From NCBI GenBank assembly GCA_002454125.1, contig DKII01000092.1, positions 1 to 54,160 on the forward strand: DNA of 54,160 bases. Reading direction: 5' to 3'. The position numbers and the translations under genes are program-made. Below, piece by piece: positions 9,201 to 17,052 of this stretch. Each line of letters begins with the position of its first letter. Position 1 is the first letter of the stretch. The DNA is from Novosphingobium sp. UBA6722 (GTDB taxonomy: Bacteria > Pseudomonadota > Alphaproteobacteria > Sphingomonadales > Sphingomonadaceae). The notes below the pieces were generated by a model. The model searched no databases, was not told the origin of the DNA, and saw only the letters and a program-made list of their open reading frames with translations.

Positions 9201-9374
9201 CGACGCAGTCAGGAGATAGCGCTCATCAGGTGACCAGGCGGCCACGTCGATCGACCCGGGCAAGGTCTGGATCACGATCTTGGGCTGGACTGCCGTCTGG
9301 CCCAGTACTGGCGAAGCGGCCAGCAGCCCAAGCAATAAGGCCAGCTTCCGTAAAGTGGATCGCCAGTAAGCCAT
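6243..9374 (-). CDS. exported WD40-repeat / caspase (C14) fusion protease
   Basis: This 1,043-residue protein is the first cistron of the protease operon. The ATG is preceded by GGGGAGG on the minus strand. Residues 1-25 are a signal peptide ending SPVLGQ. Residues ~35-570 hold WD40-like blades (IDVAAWSPDERYLLTASG, FIIWDVS, VVTEWDL, GSLKLWDTRDW). Residues ~610-735 look like an Ig-like linker. Residues ~738-985 are a caspase domain: VLTIGVDAYDE, His850 in SFSGHGWAD and Cys905 in IIDACHSG. WD40-caspase fusions are known from cyanobacterial and alphaproteobacterial orthocaspases, where the propeller senses a partner. The combination with a signal peptide and two more secreted proteases is what stands out. 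The target is unknown. Confidence 0.88.
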   Translation of the reverse strand: MAYWRSTLRKLALLLGLLAASPVLGQTAVQPKIVIQTLPGSIDVAAWSPDERYLLTASGVTREFIIWDVSRRLIIDRLRLPGAANAIGADLMRLTTMTVSADGRSAMIAGLVTDTETESRVAGRVYRIDLATRAITTERTAAPAGAKLEDVQGWYIAIGVLASDEDSPEMSLEQARALLPQLPVSPSGRYTLRRTDKGFEFVDQGRALPFATAAMPADVASAALAPDGRRIAFIRTAEDQVNTTIEIFDTLTARYGTPVTLEGDYQSVVWLNEREFLAHGNESYSTESDEDTAKTPLPPLAIVDGTSGQLIKTIEARCFPVSLGEGVFIGAGIGNCRAPLSQDRGLSVFNPTDGKWEAIPDLGLKADDTITVVTAHQASGRVAFAVTHADTSGAIYAVDTGEGNLDIGRGVDRGGIVTQLSFTNDGQNLFIGSNGVVTEWDLAKNSLRPLAGGALMPSFFASDGRNVLFAGLLQDGIGRVDLARNQALPPLELGNAMSGGFLPNRPIFWAASGLGSLKLWDTRDWSPLLTTYLFNGSKFVAVTQDGRYDTNLGPDADQFRWLVSDAPFQSLPAQVFMRDYFEPRLTQRLTDCTTARNCDQVLKPIPSIAKLNRALPVARITGVEPGEQPGTVEVQFELREGTANGKRSGVYNPRLFLNNRFASHTPDKPFTETETPEQWREVNRLPKQAEEGVYRYNFVEPIPTGGPDKLTFSVYAFNEDRVKGDTATFTYVRPPIVKRKPRAFVLTIGVDAYDEPRLELNYAVADARLIANRLAVIPGYEMHHAMLAGAKRPDGSRQPVTRKIIDSALGILAGMERGPKIQELAEAGIDASALDKATPDDIVIVSFSGHGWADPRGNFYLVPSDGKWADGEGTPDTSSLVSAATLTMWLRAIDAAEIAFIIDACHSGASVDSGSFKPGPMGDSGLGQLAFDKGIRILAATQAKEVARENGQLGQGLLTAALGKGLTPQGGPADLNSDRRITLDEWLRYAVQELPRLANAGGTARGFTITQRPTAAASKAAVQEPALFDFTNAASPVILRGTR

Positions 9375-9454
9375 GCCGCCACCTCCCCAAGATCAGAGGC
9401 TTGCAGGACTCACCGCACGAGTCAATCAAATGGCGTGCGGACCGGCCACTCGGC

Positions 9455-11182
9455 CTAGGCGGCCACCTGCTCGCCGCGCCGCACCAGCCGTCCGGGTAGC
9501 GCGCCGGTGTGCTGTCCGTTGCGGTAGGTCACCTGGCCAGAGACCACCGTGGCGACGATCCCGTCAGCCTTCTGGTGCATCCGTTTGCCTCCGGCGGGCA
9601 GATCGTACTCGATGGTCGGCACGCGGAGTTGCAGCGCCTCAAGGTCAATCACGTTCAGATCGGCCTTAAGCCCCGGCGCAATCCGGCCGCGATCGTTGAG
9701 GCCGACCAGACTGGCCGCGCGGCTGGTCAGTTCGGCAATCGCCTCGGGCAGGTCGATCCGCTCGTCCGGGGCGGCATCGCGGGCCCAGCGCTGAAGGTAA
9801 AAGGTCGGGAAGCTGGCATCGCAGATCAACCCGTAGTGCGCGCCGCCATCGGCCAGGGCCATGACTGTGTGCGGGCTGCCCAGCATCTCGCGCACCGGCT
9901 TCAGGTTGCCGCCGGTATAGTTGGCGGCCGGCAGATAGAACACCGTTCGCCCTTCATTGCCGAGCAGCGCCTCATAAGCATATTCGTCGAGCGACAGTCC
10001 GGCCGCCGCAGCGCGCGCGTCCACCCGGTCCTCGCGGCTCGGCTCATAATTCGGCTGATCGTCCCATTGATAAGTGCCGCGGAAGGTGCCGATCAGCATC
10101 AGCGTCGTCGGGTTGGTATCCTCAGGGCTTTCGGCCAGCAGCTTCGCCTTGAAGGCCGGATCGCGCATGATCGCCACCCGCTCAGCCAGCGGCAGGTGGG
10201 CGATCGCCTTGTAGCTGGGGTGGCTGCTGAAGTGGTGCAGCGACAGGTCCAGCCCGAAGAACATGCCCACCGGCCGCGGCGCGACCTGCCCGCGCATGGT
10301 CAGGCCATCGGCCGCCGCCTGCTCCAGCCCCGCCAGGTGATAGCGCCAGCCCTCGCCCGGCTGGTTTGGCACATCGAGCAAGGTAAAGGACACCGGCCGC
10401 CCCGAGGTTTCCGCCACCTGCCGCAGGATCGGGAACTCAACCTCGGCCGGTTCGGCCGGGGCCGGGATGATCTGGAACACGCCGCCATCGGCATCGTTAA
10501 GGCCCGCCGCGAGAGCGCAGAGCTCGTCAACATCGGAATAGAGGCTGGGCGCGAGCTCACCGGCGCGGGTGCGGTGCATGACGTTGCGGGAAGTGGTGAC
10601 GCCAAAGCCGCCCGCCGCAATGCCTTCCGCCACCAGCCGGCGCATCTCGGCCAGGTCCTCAGCAGTGGGCGCTTCCTTGCGCGCCGCCCGCTCACCCATC
10701 ACGTAAACCCGCAGCGCCGAATGCGGGATCTGCGCGGCGATATCGATATCGAGCTGCCGCTGTTCCAGCGCGTCGAGATATTCGGGGAAGGTCTCCCAGT
10801 TCCATGGCAGACCTTCAACCATCACAACTTCGGGAATGTCCTCGATCCCCTCCATCAGCTTGACCAGGGTATCGCGCTGATCCGGGCGGCACGGCGCAAA
10901 GCCGACTCCGCAATTGCCCATGACCGCCGTGGTCACCCCGTGGCCGGACGAAGGCGATAGCCGGTTCTCCCAGGTCACCTGGCCATCGAAATGGGTATGG
11001 ACGTCAACAAAGCCGGGGGTGACCAGCTTGCCCGCGGCGTCGATCACTTCGGCGGCGTCGCCCTCAACCCGGCCGACGGCGACAATCCGCCCGCCCTTCA
11101 CCGCGACATCGCCGACAATGGGCGGCGCTCCAGTGCCATCATGGATCGTCCCGCCGCGAATGATCAGATCATAGGGCGCCAC
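9455..11182 (-). CDS. N-acyl-D-amino-acid deacylase family amidohydrolase
   Basis: This 575-residue protein belongs to the D-aminoacylase branch of the amidohydrolase superfamily, which hydrolyses N-acyl-D-amino acids or related amides with bound zinc. The N-terminus DLIIRGGTIHDGTGAP and the metal motif GFVDVHTHFDGQ are diagnostic. GNCGVGFAPC contains the bridging cysteine region. The C-terminal strand reads GLKADLNVIDLEAL. It has no signal peptide, so it should be cytosolic. Both flanking spaces are short, and no linked racemase or transporter is present. The actual substrate may be a non-amino-acid amide; close family members include dihydropyrimidinase-like and proteins of unknown role. 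Confidence 0.85.
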   Translation of the reverse strand: MAPYDLIIRGGTIHDGTGAPPIVGDVAVKGGRIVAVGRVEGDAAEVIDAAGKLVTPGFVDVHTHFDGQVTWENRLSPSSGHGVTTAVMGNCGVGFAPCRPDQRDTLVKLMEGIEDIPEVVMVEGLPWNWETFPEYLDALEQRQLDIDIAAQIPHSALRVYVMGERAARKEAPTAEDLAEMRRLVAEGIAAGGFGVTTSRNVMHRTRAGELAPSLYSDVDELCALAAGLNDADGGVFQIIPAPAEPAEVEFPILRQVAETSGRPVSFTLLDVPNQPGEGWRYHLAGLEQAAADGLTMRGQVAPRPVGMFFGLDLSLHHFSSHPSYKAIAHLPLAERVAIMRDPAFKAKLLAESPEDTNPTTLMLIGTFRGTYQWDDQPNYEPSREDRVDARAAAAGLSLDEYAYEALLGNEGRTVFYLPAANYTGGNLKPVREMLGSPHTVMALADGGAHYGLICDASFPTFYLQRWARDAAPDERIDLPEAIAELTSRAASLVGLNDRGRIAPGLKADLNVIDLEALQLRVPTIEYDLPAGGKRMHQKADGIVATVVSGQVTYRNGQHTGALPGRLVRRGEQVAA

Positions 11183-11300
11183 AGCCGCTTCCTCTCGCTT
11201 GCTGGCGGAATCGCTTCTGGCCCGCCGTTTTCGCGATAGTTTCAGAGACTGGCAGCTGCGGCAAGTATTGCGAGCGCCACCTGGCGCAATCGACAGGGGC

Positions 11301-12275
11301 TTAGCCCAGCGCGACCTTTGTTAGAGCACCACGCACTGCCGCCACATCGGGGGCCTGCCCGGCAAGCCAGTCCTCCGCCTCGGCAAGCTCGCCGGCCAGG
11401 GTCTGCGCCAGCTGATCACGCCGCTCCAGCCGCGCGGCATTGTCAAAGGCAAGCCCGGGTCGCTTCGAATAGGTGGTGAACAGCGGCCCGGACACCACCG
11501 TGTCGATCGCGGCGGCATTTGCTGGCATGCCCAGCAGTGTGGCGGCGGCCTGCAATGTGCCGGCTGGATCGCCATAGAACTGCTCGGCATCCAGCACCCG
11601 CGCGTTAGGCATGGCTGCGGCCGTTGCAGCAAAGCGGCGCATCTGGCCCAGCCATAGCGCCGCTCCGGCCTCGGCATCGCTGAGCGGCCCGGTCAAGCCC
11701 AGCTCTTGCGCAAACTGCGCAACAATGGTGCGCAGCCAGGCGCGGTGCTGATCGCTGCGCAGGATCGCGAGCAAATAGTCAGGCAGATCCAGCTTGAGGA
11801 GGATCGCCGGCGCGGCAGGGTCGGAAGCGGCAATCTCGTCCAGCAGGAAGTTTACCGGGACGTTGGCCTTGATCAGCGTTGCCCCGCCGCCGGGATAGCG
11901 CTTGGCCAGCAGGGCCAGCACCAGCCGCAACCGCTCGCTGTCGCGAGCCGCGCTCAGCTGGCGCAGCGCCAGCGGTTCGCGCAGGACCAGGTTCGCGCCG
12001 CCCGACAGTTCATCCAGCGCGCGCGCCAGCAGGGTCGAACCGCAATGCGCAACGTGAAAGATCCAGCCAAGCTGCGGCGGATTGCCATCGGCCGGTCCGA
12101 GCGAGGCCAGCGGCACCCACAACCCGCCTTCCCCCGCCGGGGAAATGCGCTGATCGAGGAAGATCGAACGCTGGTAGGCCGCCAGATCCATCGGCACGAA
12201 CAGCGCCTCATCCCCTTCCAGCGAGTGGAGGTAGTGGTCGGGCGATCCGCGCAATTGCTCAAGACTGGGCGACAT
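11301..12275 (-). CDS. sulfotransferase-like P-loop protein
   Basis: This 324-residue protein carries a PAPS-type P-loop, HVAHCGSTLLARAL at about 74-87, after an N-terminal region rich in aromatic residues. VLREPLALRQL follows, like the second strand of sulfotransferase-fold proteins, and the C-terminal half is helical. Its start lies 49 bases from that of the divergent TauD-like gene, so the two share a promoter region. The usual 3'-phosphate binding RxxxS motif is not clear, and enzymatic sulfotransfer is inferred from the fold only. The short 117-base spacer to the next minus-strand gene makes a joint transcript possible. Confidence 0.65.
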   Translation of the reverse strand: MSPSLEQLRGSPDHYLHSLEGDEALFVPMDLAAYQRSIFLDQRISPAGEGGLWVPLASLGPADGNPPQLGWIFHVAHCGSTLLARALDELSGGANLVLREPLALRQLSAARDSERLRLVLALLAKRYPGGGATLIKANVPVNFLLDEIAASDPAAPAILLKLDLPDYLLAILRSDQHRAWLRTIVAQFAQELGLTGPLSDAEAGAALWLGQMRRFAATAAAMPNARVLDAEQFYGDPAGTLQAAATLLGMPANAAAIDTVVSGPLFTTYSKRPGLAFDNAARLERRDQLAQTLAGELAEAEDWLAGQAPDVAAVRGALTKVALG

Positions 12276-12324
12276 GGCCGCGGCTATAGCGCCCCCTCGC
12301 CGCTTGGGCTATCGCCGGGACGTC

Positions 12325-13314
12325 ATGGCCCGAATTCTCCCGCCTGCACCGGATCGTCCGCTCGCGATCATCGAACCGACCGGTGAAGCCAGCCTGCTGG
12401 AGATCGATCAGGACGCCCTGATTGCCCATTACAAAGCCCATGGGGCCCTGCTGTTCAGTGGTTTCAAGGCCTCGCTCGAACAGTTCCATGCCCTGGCTCG
12501 CCGGTTCTGCAGCACCGCGGTGGTGAACGAAAGTCCCGGTCGCGAATTGCTGGATGCCGACATGGCGGTCTACGCCGTTGATGGCGGCACCAATGCCTTC
12601 TCGCTCCACCCCGAATTGTCGCGCGAGCCATGGAAGCCGGACCTTGCGATGTTTGGCTGCCTCTCGGCCCCGACCGAAGGCGGGCGCACGACGCTGTGTG
12701 ACGGGGTCGCGCTGGCCAAAGCCCTGCCTCCGGAGATCCGGCGCGGGCTGGAGGGGCGGCGGCTGGTCTATCCCATGCCGACCTGGCCCAGCCTGCTGGA
12801 ATTCTGGCTGGGCACGTCAGAGCCAGACGACGACCTGCTGCGCAACCCACCGCCTGCTTGTCCCTATCAGTTCATGCGGCTGGGCGATGGCCGGATCATG
12901 CGGCTGTTTTCGCGCCCGGCGCTGCACAAGCCGATGTTTGCGGAGGAGCTTGCATTCGGCAATTTTCTGCTGTTCGCCCGGTTCAACAACAACCGCCAGG
13001 GCTTCCCGCTGCTCGATGATTTCAAGCCGGTCCCCGACGCATGGCTTGAGGCGATCCGGCAGATCGGCGACCGCCTGACGCTGGCGGTCAAATGGCAGCA
13101 GGGCGATGTACTGATGCTCGACAACACGCGCTTCATGCACGGCCGCACCGCAATCCTCGACAATGCCGAGCGCCGGATTGCGACTTACTTTGGCTACGTG
13201 AAGTTTGCCCTGCCCAACCCTGAAGAACCAGCCGACCCAATCTGGCGCCGAACCGACTTCATTCCCCCGGCTCCACCCGAGCATCTGGTTCAGCAGGCGC
13301 GCGAGCGGCTATGA
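12325..13314 (+). CDS. TauD/TfdA-family Fe(II)/2-oxoglutarate dioxygenase
   Basis: This 329-residue protein resembles the taurine dioxygenase / clavaminate synthase family. The iron triad appears as His95-Pro-Glu97 in SLHPELS and His272 in RFMHGRTAI, followed by the Arg that binds 2-oxoglutarate. HxE in place of HxD is seen in the clavaminate synthase/SyrP branch. GGRTTLCDGVAL is the conserved family segment. I chose the ATG at 12325 because the longer frame enters the promoter of the divergent sulfotransferase-like gene. Its stop overlaps that of the convergent Rieske gene by six bases. The substrate could be a sulfonate, sulfate ester or amino-acid-like compound; the paired sulfotransferase-like gene hints at sulfur chemistry. 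Confidence 0.8.
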   Translation: MARILPPAPDRPLAIIEPTGEASLLEIDQDALIAHYKAHGALLFSGFKASLEQFHALARRFCSTAVVNESPGRELLDADMAVYAVDGGTNAFSLHPELSREPWKPDLAMFGCLSAPTEGGRTTLCDGVALAKALPPEIRRGLEGRRLVYPMPTWPSLLEFWLGTSEPDDDLLRNPPPACPYQFMRLGDGRIMRLFSRPALHKPMFAEELAFGNFLLFARFNNNRQGFPLLDDFKPVPDAWLEAIRQIGDRLTLAVKWQQGDVLMLDNTRFMHGRTAILDNAERRIATYFGYVKFALPNPEEPADPIWRRTDFIPPAPPEHLVQQARERL

Positions 13315-14847
13315 GCCAAGGAACGCCTTCAGCCGCTGGTGGAAATGCCGGATCTTGGTCTCGCCATAGTTGGCGAAGACGATTTCCTGCGACTTGATCG
13401 ACTTCATCCCCTTCTGGACGTGCGGCAGGTTGACCACGTCCTGGTTGAAGACCTTGGCCAGCATGCCAAGCTCGGGCGCATCGCAATAGTCATCGTCGAA
13501 GTCGAGCCAGTGGACCTTGGCCGGCGCGGGGCGCGGTTGGCCCTTGGCGACGGGCAGCATGAACATGATTTCGTGGATGCACTCCTCCGGATTGTCGCCG
13601 TGCGGGCGGAACCGGTAGAAGATCGGATTAAAGCAGCCCCATGGGCTGATGTTGGGAAACAGGTTGTAGTAGATCGTGTCGACGAACTCGGCATCGCTGA
13701 CCTGATCGACCTCATCCCCCAGCACCGCGCGCCATTTCTCGCGGGCTGCCTCGGCCATCGCCTTGCGGCGTTCGGGGATCGGCCCGCTGGTTGTGGGATC
13801 GGCTTCCTCTTCCCAGCCATCGGGAAGCCGGCCCCCAACCCAGTCGCATAGCTGGATGTCGGCATGGTCCAGTTCGCCCTCCAGGTGGTGGGCCTGATGG
13901 TCGAAAATGCCGGTCCGGCCATCGCGCGCTGTAACGCGGACGCGGTCTTCGCCCAGCCGCTCATAGACATTGCCTGACAGCGCGTGGCGGACCCGGGCAT
14001 AGGTCTTGGCCCCTTGCAGCGGCTCGGCCACCAGCGCCGGATTGACGTGCGGGCTCAGCAGCCCGTTGGGCGAGATCGCCCGCGACATGTTGCCGAACAC
14101 GTCATACTTCGAATTGGCATCGCCCATCGTGTCGAGCAGCGTCGGGTGGGTGGCGACAACATGGTAGGCCTCCATGAAGGCCTCTTGCGCCACCTTCCAG
14201 TTACAGCGCAGCTTCTTGGCGACATGGACCGCCTTATAGCGCCGCTCGAACGGGATCGGCTCGAAATGGCGGTCGATATCGCCCAGGAACTGTTCGAAGG
14301 ATTCGGCTTTGTCATCCGGGTTGATGAACACGAACCCGCCCCAGCGCCCCACCCGCACGGGTGGCAGACTGTGGGTCTTCTCGCTGACCGAGGGGAAGTC
14401 CCACTGGCAGGGCACTTCCTTCAGCGTGCCGTCGATCTTCCAGCCCCAGCCGTGGAACGGGCAGCGGAATTCCTTGAGGTGCTGCGCGTCCTCGGTCAGC
14501 AGCTGCCGGCCGCGGTGGAGACAGGCATTGGGAAAGGCCCTGATCTCGTCCGGTCCGGTGCGGACCACGATGTAGGAGAGGTTGGCAATGTCATAGACAT
14601 GGCTGTCACCGACATTGGGGATGTCGTCCTCATGACAGGCCATCTGCCAGACCCGCTTCCACAGCCGCTCGACCTCCAGATCAAAGAAGTCACGCGAGTA
14701 ATAGATGCTGGGGTGAACGATCGTCGGCCCCGGCGGCATCGGGCAATCCTCGCGCAGCTTCGCCGGCACCACGTGGGTGTCCATGTCCAGCAGTTCGTCA
14801 TAGCTGATCCCTTTGGACCGGTTGGTCCCCGTCAAGGTTTCGACCAT
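13309..14847 (-). CDS. Rieske non-heme iron oxygenase, alpha subunit
   Basis: This 512-residue aromatic-ring-hydroxylating oxygenase has the Rieske [2Fe-2S] ligands Cys109-x-His111 and Cys129-x-x-His132 in ACLHRGRQL and RCPFHGWGW. The mononuclear iron ligands include His229 and His234 in EAYHVVATHP; an Asp/Glu third ligand should lie in the C-terminal third. The family splits aromatic or polycyclic substrates into cis-diols or demethylates them, using electrons from a separate ferredoxin/reductase. No classical beta subunit, ferredoxin or reductase gene is adjacent. The divergent SnoaL-like gene could act as a small partner. The substrate is not predictable from the window. Confidence 0.9.
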   Translation of the reverse strand: MVETLTGTNRSKGISYDELLDMDTHVVPAKLREDCPMPPGPTIVHPSIYYSRDFFDLEVERLWKRVWQMACHEDDIPNVGDSHVYDIANLSYIVVRTGPDEIRAFPNACLHRGRQLLTEDAQHLKEFRCPFHGWGWKIDGTLKEVPCQWDFPSVSEKTHSLPPVRVGRWGGFVFINPDDKAESFEQFLGDIDRHFEPIPFERRYKAVHVAKKLRCNWKVAQEAFMEAYHVVATHPTLLDTMGDANSKYDVFGNMSRAISPNGLLSPHVNPALVAEPLQGAKTYARVRHALSGNVYERLGEDRVRVTARDGRTGIFDHQAHHLEGELDHADIQLCDWVGGRLPDGWEEEADPTTSGPIPERRKAMAEAAREKWRAVLGDEVDQVSDAEFVDTIYYNLFPNISPWGCFNPIFYRFRPHGDNPEECIHEIMFMLPVAKGQPRPAPAKVHWLDFDDDYCDAPELGMLAKVFNQDVVNLPHVQKGMKSIKSQEIVFANYGETKIRHFHQRLKAFLGS

Positions 14848-15015
14848 TTGCGTCCTCCTCCCGCAGCGACGGCTTTGCCGTGCGTTGGGGGGAAGCTACG
14901 CAGGACACGATCGGCGGCCTTGACCTGAGTCAAAAGCCGCCCTCTCAAATTGGCTAGCGGCGGGCAGCATTTTGGTGAGGTGCGTGTGGCCTGCCGTGGC
15001 TCTAACCCTGTCGGC

Positions 15016-15501
15016 ATGACGATCGACCTGGCTGACCTTGCCGCCGAAGCGGGCATCCGCCGCGCGCTTTACCGCTACTGCCGCGGTGTCGATCGCGGCG
15101 ATGCCGACATGATCGCCAGCGCCTATCACGACAATGCCGACGAGAACCACGGCGCCTTCCACGGCACCGGCCGCGAATTTGCCGAGCATCTGGTGCCACT
15201 GATGGACAAGGCGCCGGAAAACAGCGGCCACCACATCACCAACGTGCTGATCGACCGCACGGGCGATGCGGCCAATGTCGAAAGCTATTTCATCGCCTTT
15301 CATGCCCAGGACGATGGCGGGCGGGCCTTTGTGACGGGCCGTTACCTCGACCGGTTTGCCTGTCGGAACGGCGCATGGAAGATCGTGCGGCGCGAGGTGG
15401 TGATCGATTCCGATAGCCCCGCCACGAAGAGCATGGACCTGTCCGCCTATCCGCGCGGCGGGCGGCGCGAGGCCGATCCCTCGCATGGCTGGATCCGGTG
15501 A
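15016..15501 (+). CDS. SnoaL/NTF2-like protein
   Basis: This 161-residue protein has the SnoaL_4 pattern: an N-terminal helix pair (IRRALYRYCRGVDRGDADMI) followed by YHDNADENHG and a long beta sheet ending WKIVRREVVID. Such cone-shaped proteins are small dehydratases, isomerases or beta-like subunits of Rieske oxygenases. It is read away from the Rieske gene with 168 bases between the two starts. Nineteen bases separate it from the next SDR gene, so genes 15016-17052 form an operon. Start chosen at 15016 because the residues before it do not fit the fold. Role: probable partner enzyme of the oxygenase pathway. Confidence 0.75.
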   Translation: MTIDLADLAAEAGIRRALYRYCRGVDRGDADMIASAYHDNADENHGAFHGTGREFAEHLVPLMDKAPENSGHHITNVLIDRTGDAANVESYFIAFHAQDDGGRAFVTGRYLDRFACRNGAWKIVRREVVIDSDSPATKSMDLSAYPRGGRREADPSHGWIR

Positions 15502-15520
15502 CAGGCAAGGAGGATTAACG

Positions 15521-16267
15521 ATGCGACTGCAGGGCAAGACCGCGCTGATCACTGGGGGCTCTTCCGGCCTGGGCAATGCCATGGTGCGGCGCTTTGTGGC
15601 CGAGGGCGCAGCGGTGATCATCGCCGATATCGACGATGCCAATGGTCAGGCCTTGGCCGCCGAGCTGGGTCAGCAGGCCAGCTTCGTGCACCTTGACGTT
15701 GCGCAGGAAGCGGACTGGCAGCGCGCGCTTGGCAATGCTGCCAGCATCGACGTGCTGATCAATAATGCCGGGATCACCACCTATGGCTCGATTGAGGACG
15801 TGACACTCGAGCAGTTCAAGCACGAGCTCGATATTGATGTGATCGGCGTGTTCCTGGGCTGCAAATATGCCGTCGCGAACATGAAGGCGCATGGGCGCGG
15901 CGGTTCGATCATCAACATGTCTTCGCTCGCCGGGCTGCGCGCCAACGGCAACCTCGCTGCTTACAATGCGGCCAAGGCAGCGGTGACGCTGCTGACCAAG
16001 TCGGTCGCGATGCACTGCGCCACGAGCGGCTATGGCATCCGCTGCAACTCGATCCATCCCGGCGTGATTCACACCCCGATCCTCGACAAGGTGCTGGCCC
16101 AGACCCCCAACCCGGATGAAGTCTATGCCGGCTGGGTCGCGGTTCATCCGATTGGCCGGATCGGCAAGCCCGAGGAAATTGCGGCCATGGCGGTCTATCT
16201 CGCTTCGGACGAGGCCGGGTTCACCACCGGGGCCGAATTCAAGGTCGATGGCGGCAGCTCGATATGA
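15521..16267 (+). CDS. short-chain dehydrogenase/reductase
   Basis: This 248-residue classical SDR has the cofactor motif TGGSSGLG near the N-terminus, NNAG in the middle and the catalytic Tyr-x-x-x-Lys in AAYNAAKAAV. The end, EFKVDGGSSI, is the usual C-terminal segment. An excellent Shine-Dalgarno sequence (AAGGAGG, 5-6 bases upstream) fixes the start at 15521. It overlaps the next gene by four bases (ATGA), so the two should be translationally coupled. It could oxidise a cis-diol or alcohol made by the oxygenases nearby. The Asp in IIADIDD after strand 2 favours NAD over NADP. Confidence 0.88.
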   Translation: MRLQGKTALITGGSSGLGNAMVRRFVAEGAAVIIADIDDANGQALAAELGQQASFVHLDVAQEADWQRALGNAASIDVLINNAGITTYGSIEDVTLEQFKHELDIDVIGVFLGCKYAVANMKAHGRGGSIINMSSLAGLRANGNLAAYNAAKAAVTLLTKSVAMHCATSGYGIRCNSIHPGVIHTPILDKVLAQTPNPDEVYAGWVAVHPIGRIGKPEEIAAMAVYLASDEAGFTTGAEFKVDGGSSI

Positions 16268-17052
16268 ACCCGATCTCCTTCGCCGCCGGGATCGTTCCGG
16301 GTGCAGGGCCGGTCGAAACCATCCGCGCCGCGGCCGAGGGCGGTTTCGACATGACCGGGCTGTGGATCGAGCCCGAGCAATGGAGCCCTACGCTGCTGCG
16401 GGAGAGCAAGGCTGCGCTGGCTGAGACCGGACTGCCCTTGCTCGACGTCGAGGTCATCTGGATCAAGCCCGGCGACGACCTTTCAGCCCACAAGGCCTGC
16501 ATCGACATCGGCGCGGAGCTGGGCGCCAGCAACGTGCTCTGTGTCTCGTCCGACCCGGACATGGGCGCCACCGCCGCCCGCCTCGCCGCGCTGTGCGAGC
16601 ATGCCGAGGGTTCTGGCATGCGCGTCGCGCTGGAATTCGGAATCTTCACCGTGGTCAAAAACCTGGCGATGGCATTGGCCGTGCTTGACGCGGTCGCCCA
16701 CCCGCTGCGCGCCTTGCTGATCGACCCGATCCATGTCGATCGCTCCGGCGGCGCGATTGATGCCATCGCACAGGTCCCGCGCGAATTGTTGCCCTATGCC
16801 CAGTTCTGCGACGCACCGGCGGAGCGGCCAGACCCCGCCGACTTCAACGCGATCATCACCGATGCCATAGACCTGCGCGAGCAATGCGGTGAAGGCGGTC
16901 TGCCGCTCGGCGCGCTCTATCACGCACTTCCGGCTGGCATTCCGCTGAGCATTGAACTGCGTTCCAAGACGCTGCGCGATGCCTTTCCAGACCTGGGTGC
17001 GCGCGCCAAGGCCGTGGCGACGGCAACGCGCAGCTGGTTGCAGGCGCGCTAG
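16264..17052 (+). CDS. TIM-barrel sugar-phosphate isomerase/epimerase-like protein
   Basis: This 262-residue protein is like the AP-endonuclease-2/xylose-isomerase TIM barrel family. It shows the sequential strand pattern FDMTGLWIEP, LPLLDVEVIWIKPG, NVLCVSSDPD, MRVALEFG and RALLIDPIHVDRSGG. In this family the metal site uses Glu (here in ALEFG), Asp (LLIDPIH), His and a late Glu (LSIELRS), and all four can be placed. It may isomerise a hydroxy-keto intermediate rather than a sugar. It is the last gene of the SnoaL-SDR operon, and its end overlaps the convergent ligase gene by four bases. Confidence 0.75.
   Translation: MNPISFAAGIVPGAGPVETIRAAAEGGFDMTGLWIEPEQWSPTLLRESKAALAETGLPLLDVEVIWIKPGDDLSAHKACIDIGAELGASNVLCVSSDPDMGATAARLAALCEHAEGSGMRVALEFGIFTVVKNLAMALAVLDAVAHPLRALLIDPIHVDRSGGAIDAIAQVPRELLPYAQFCDAPAERPDPADFNAIITDAIDLREQCGEGGLPLGALYHALPAGIPLSIELRSKTLRDAFPDLGARAKAVATATRSWLQAR

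Noticed and set aside
9509..10960. 483-residue open frame antisense to the deacylase
   Set aside because: Same reason: the sense frame has the diagnostic HTHFD and GNCG motifs, while the antisense has none.
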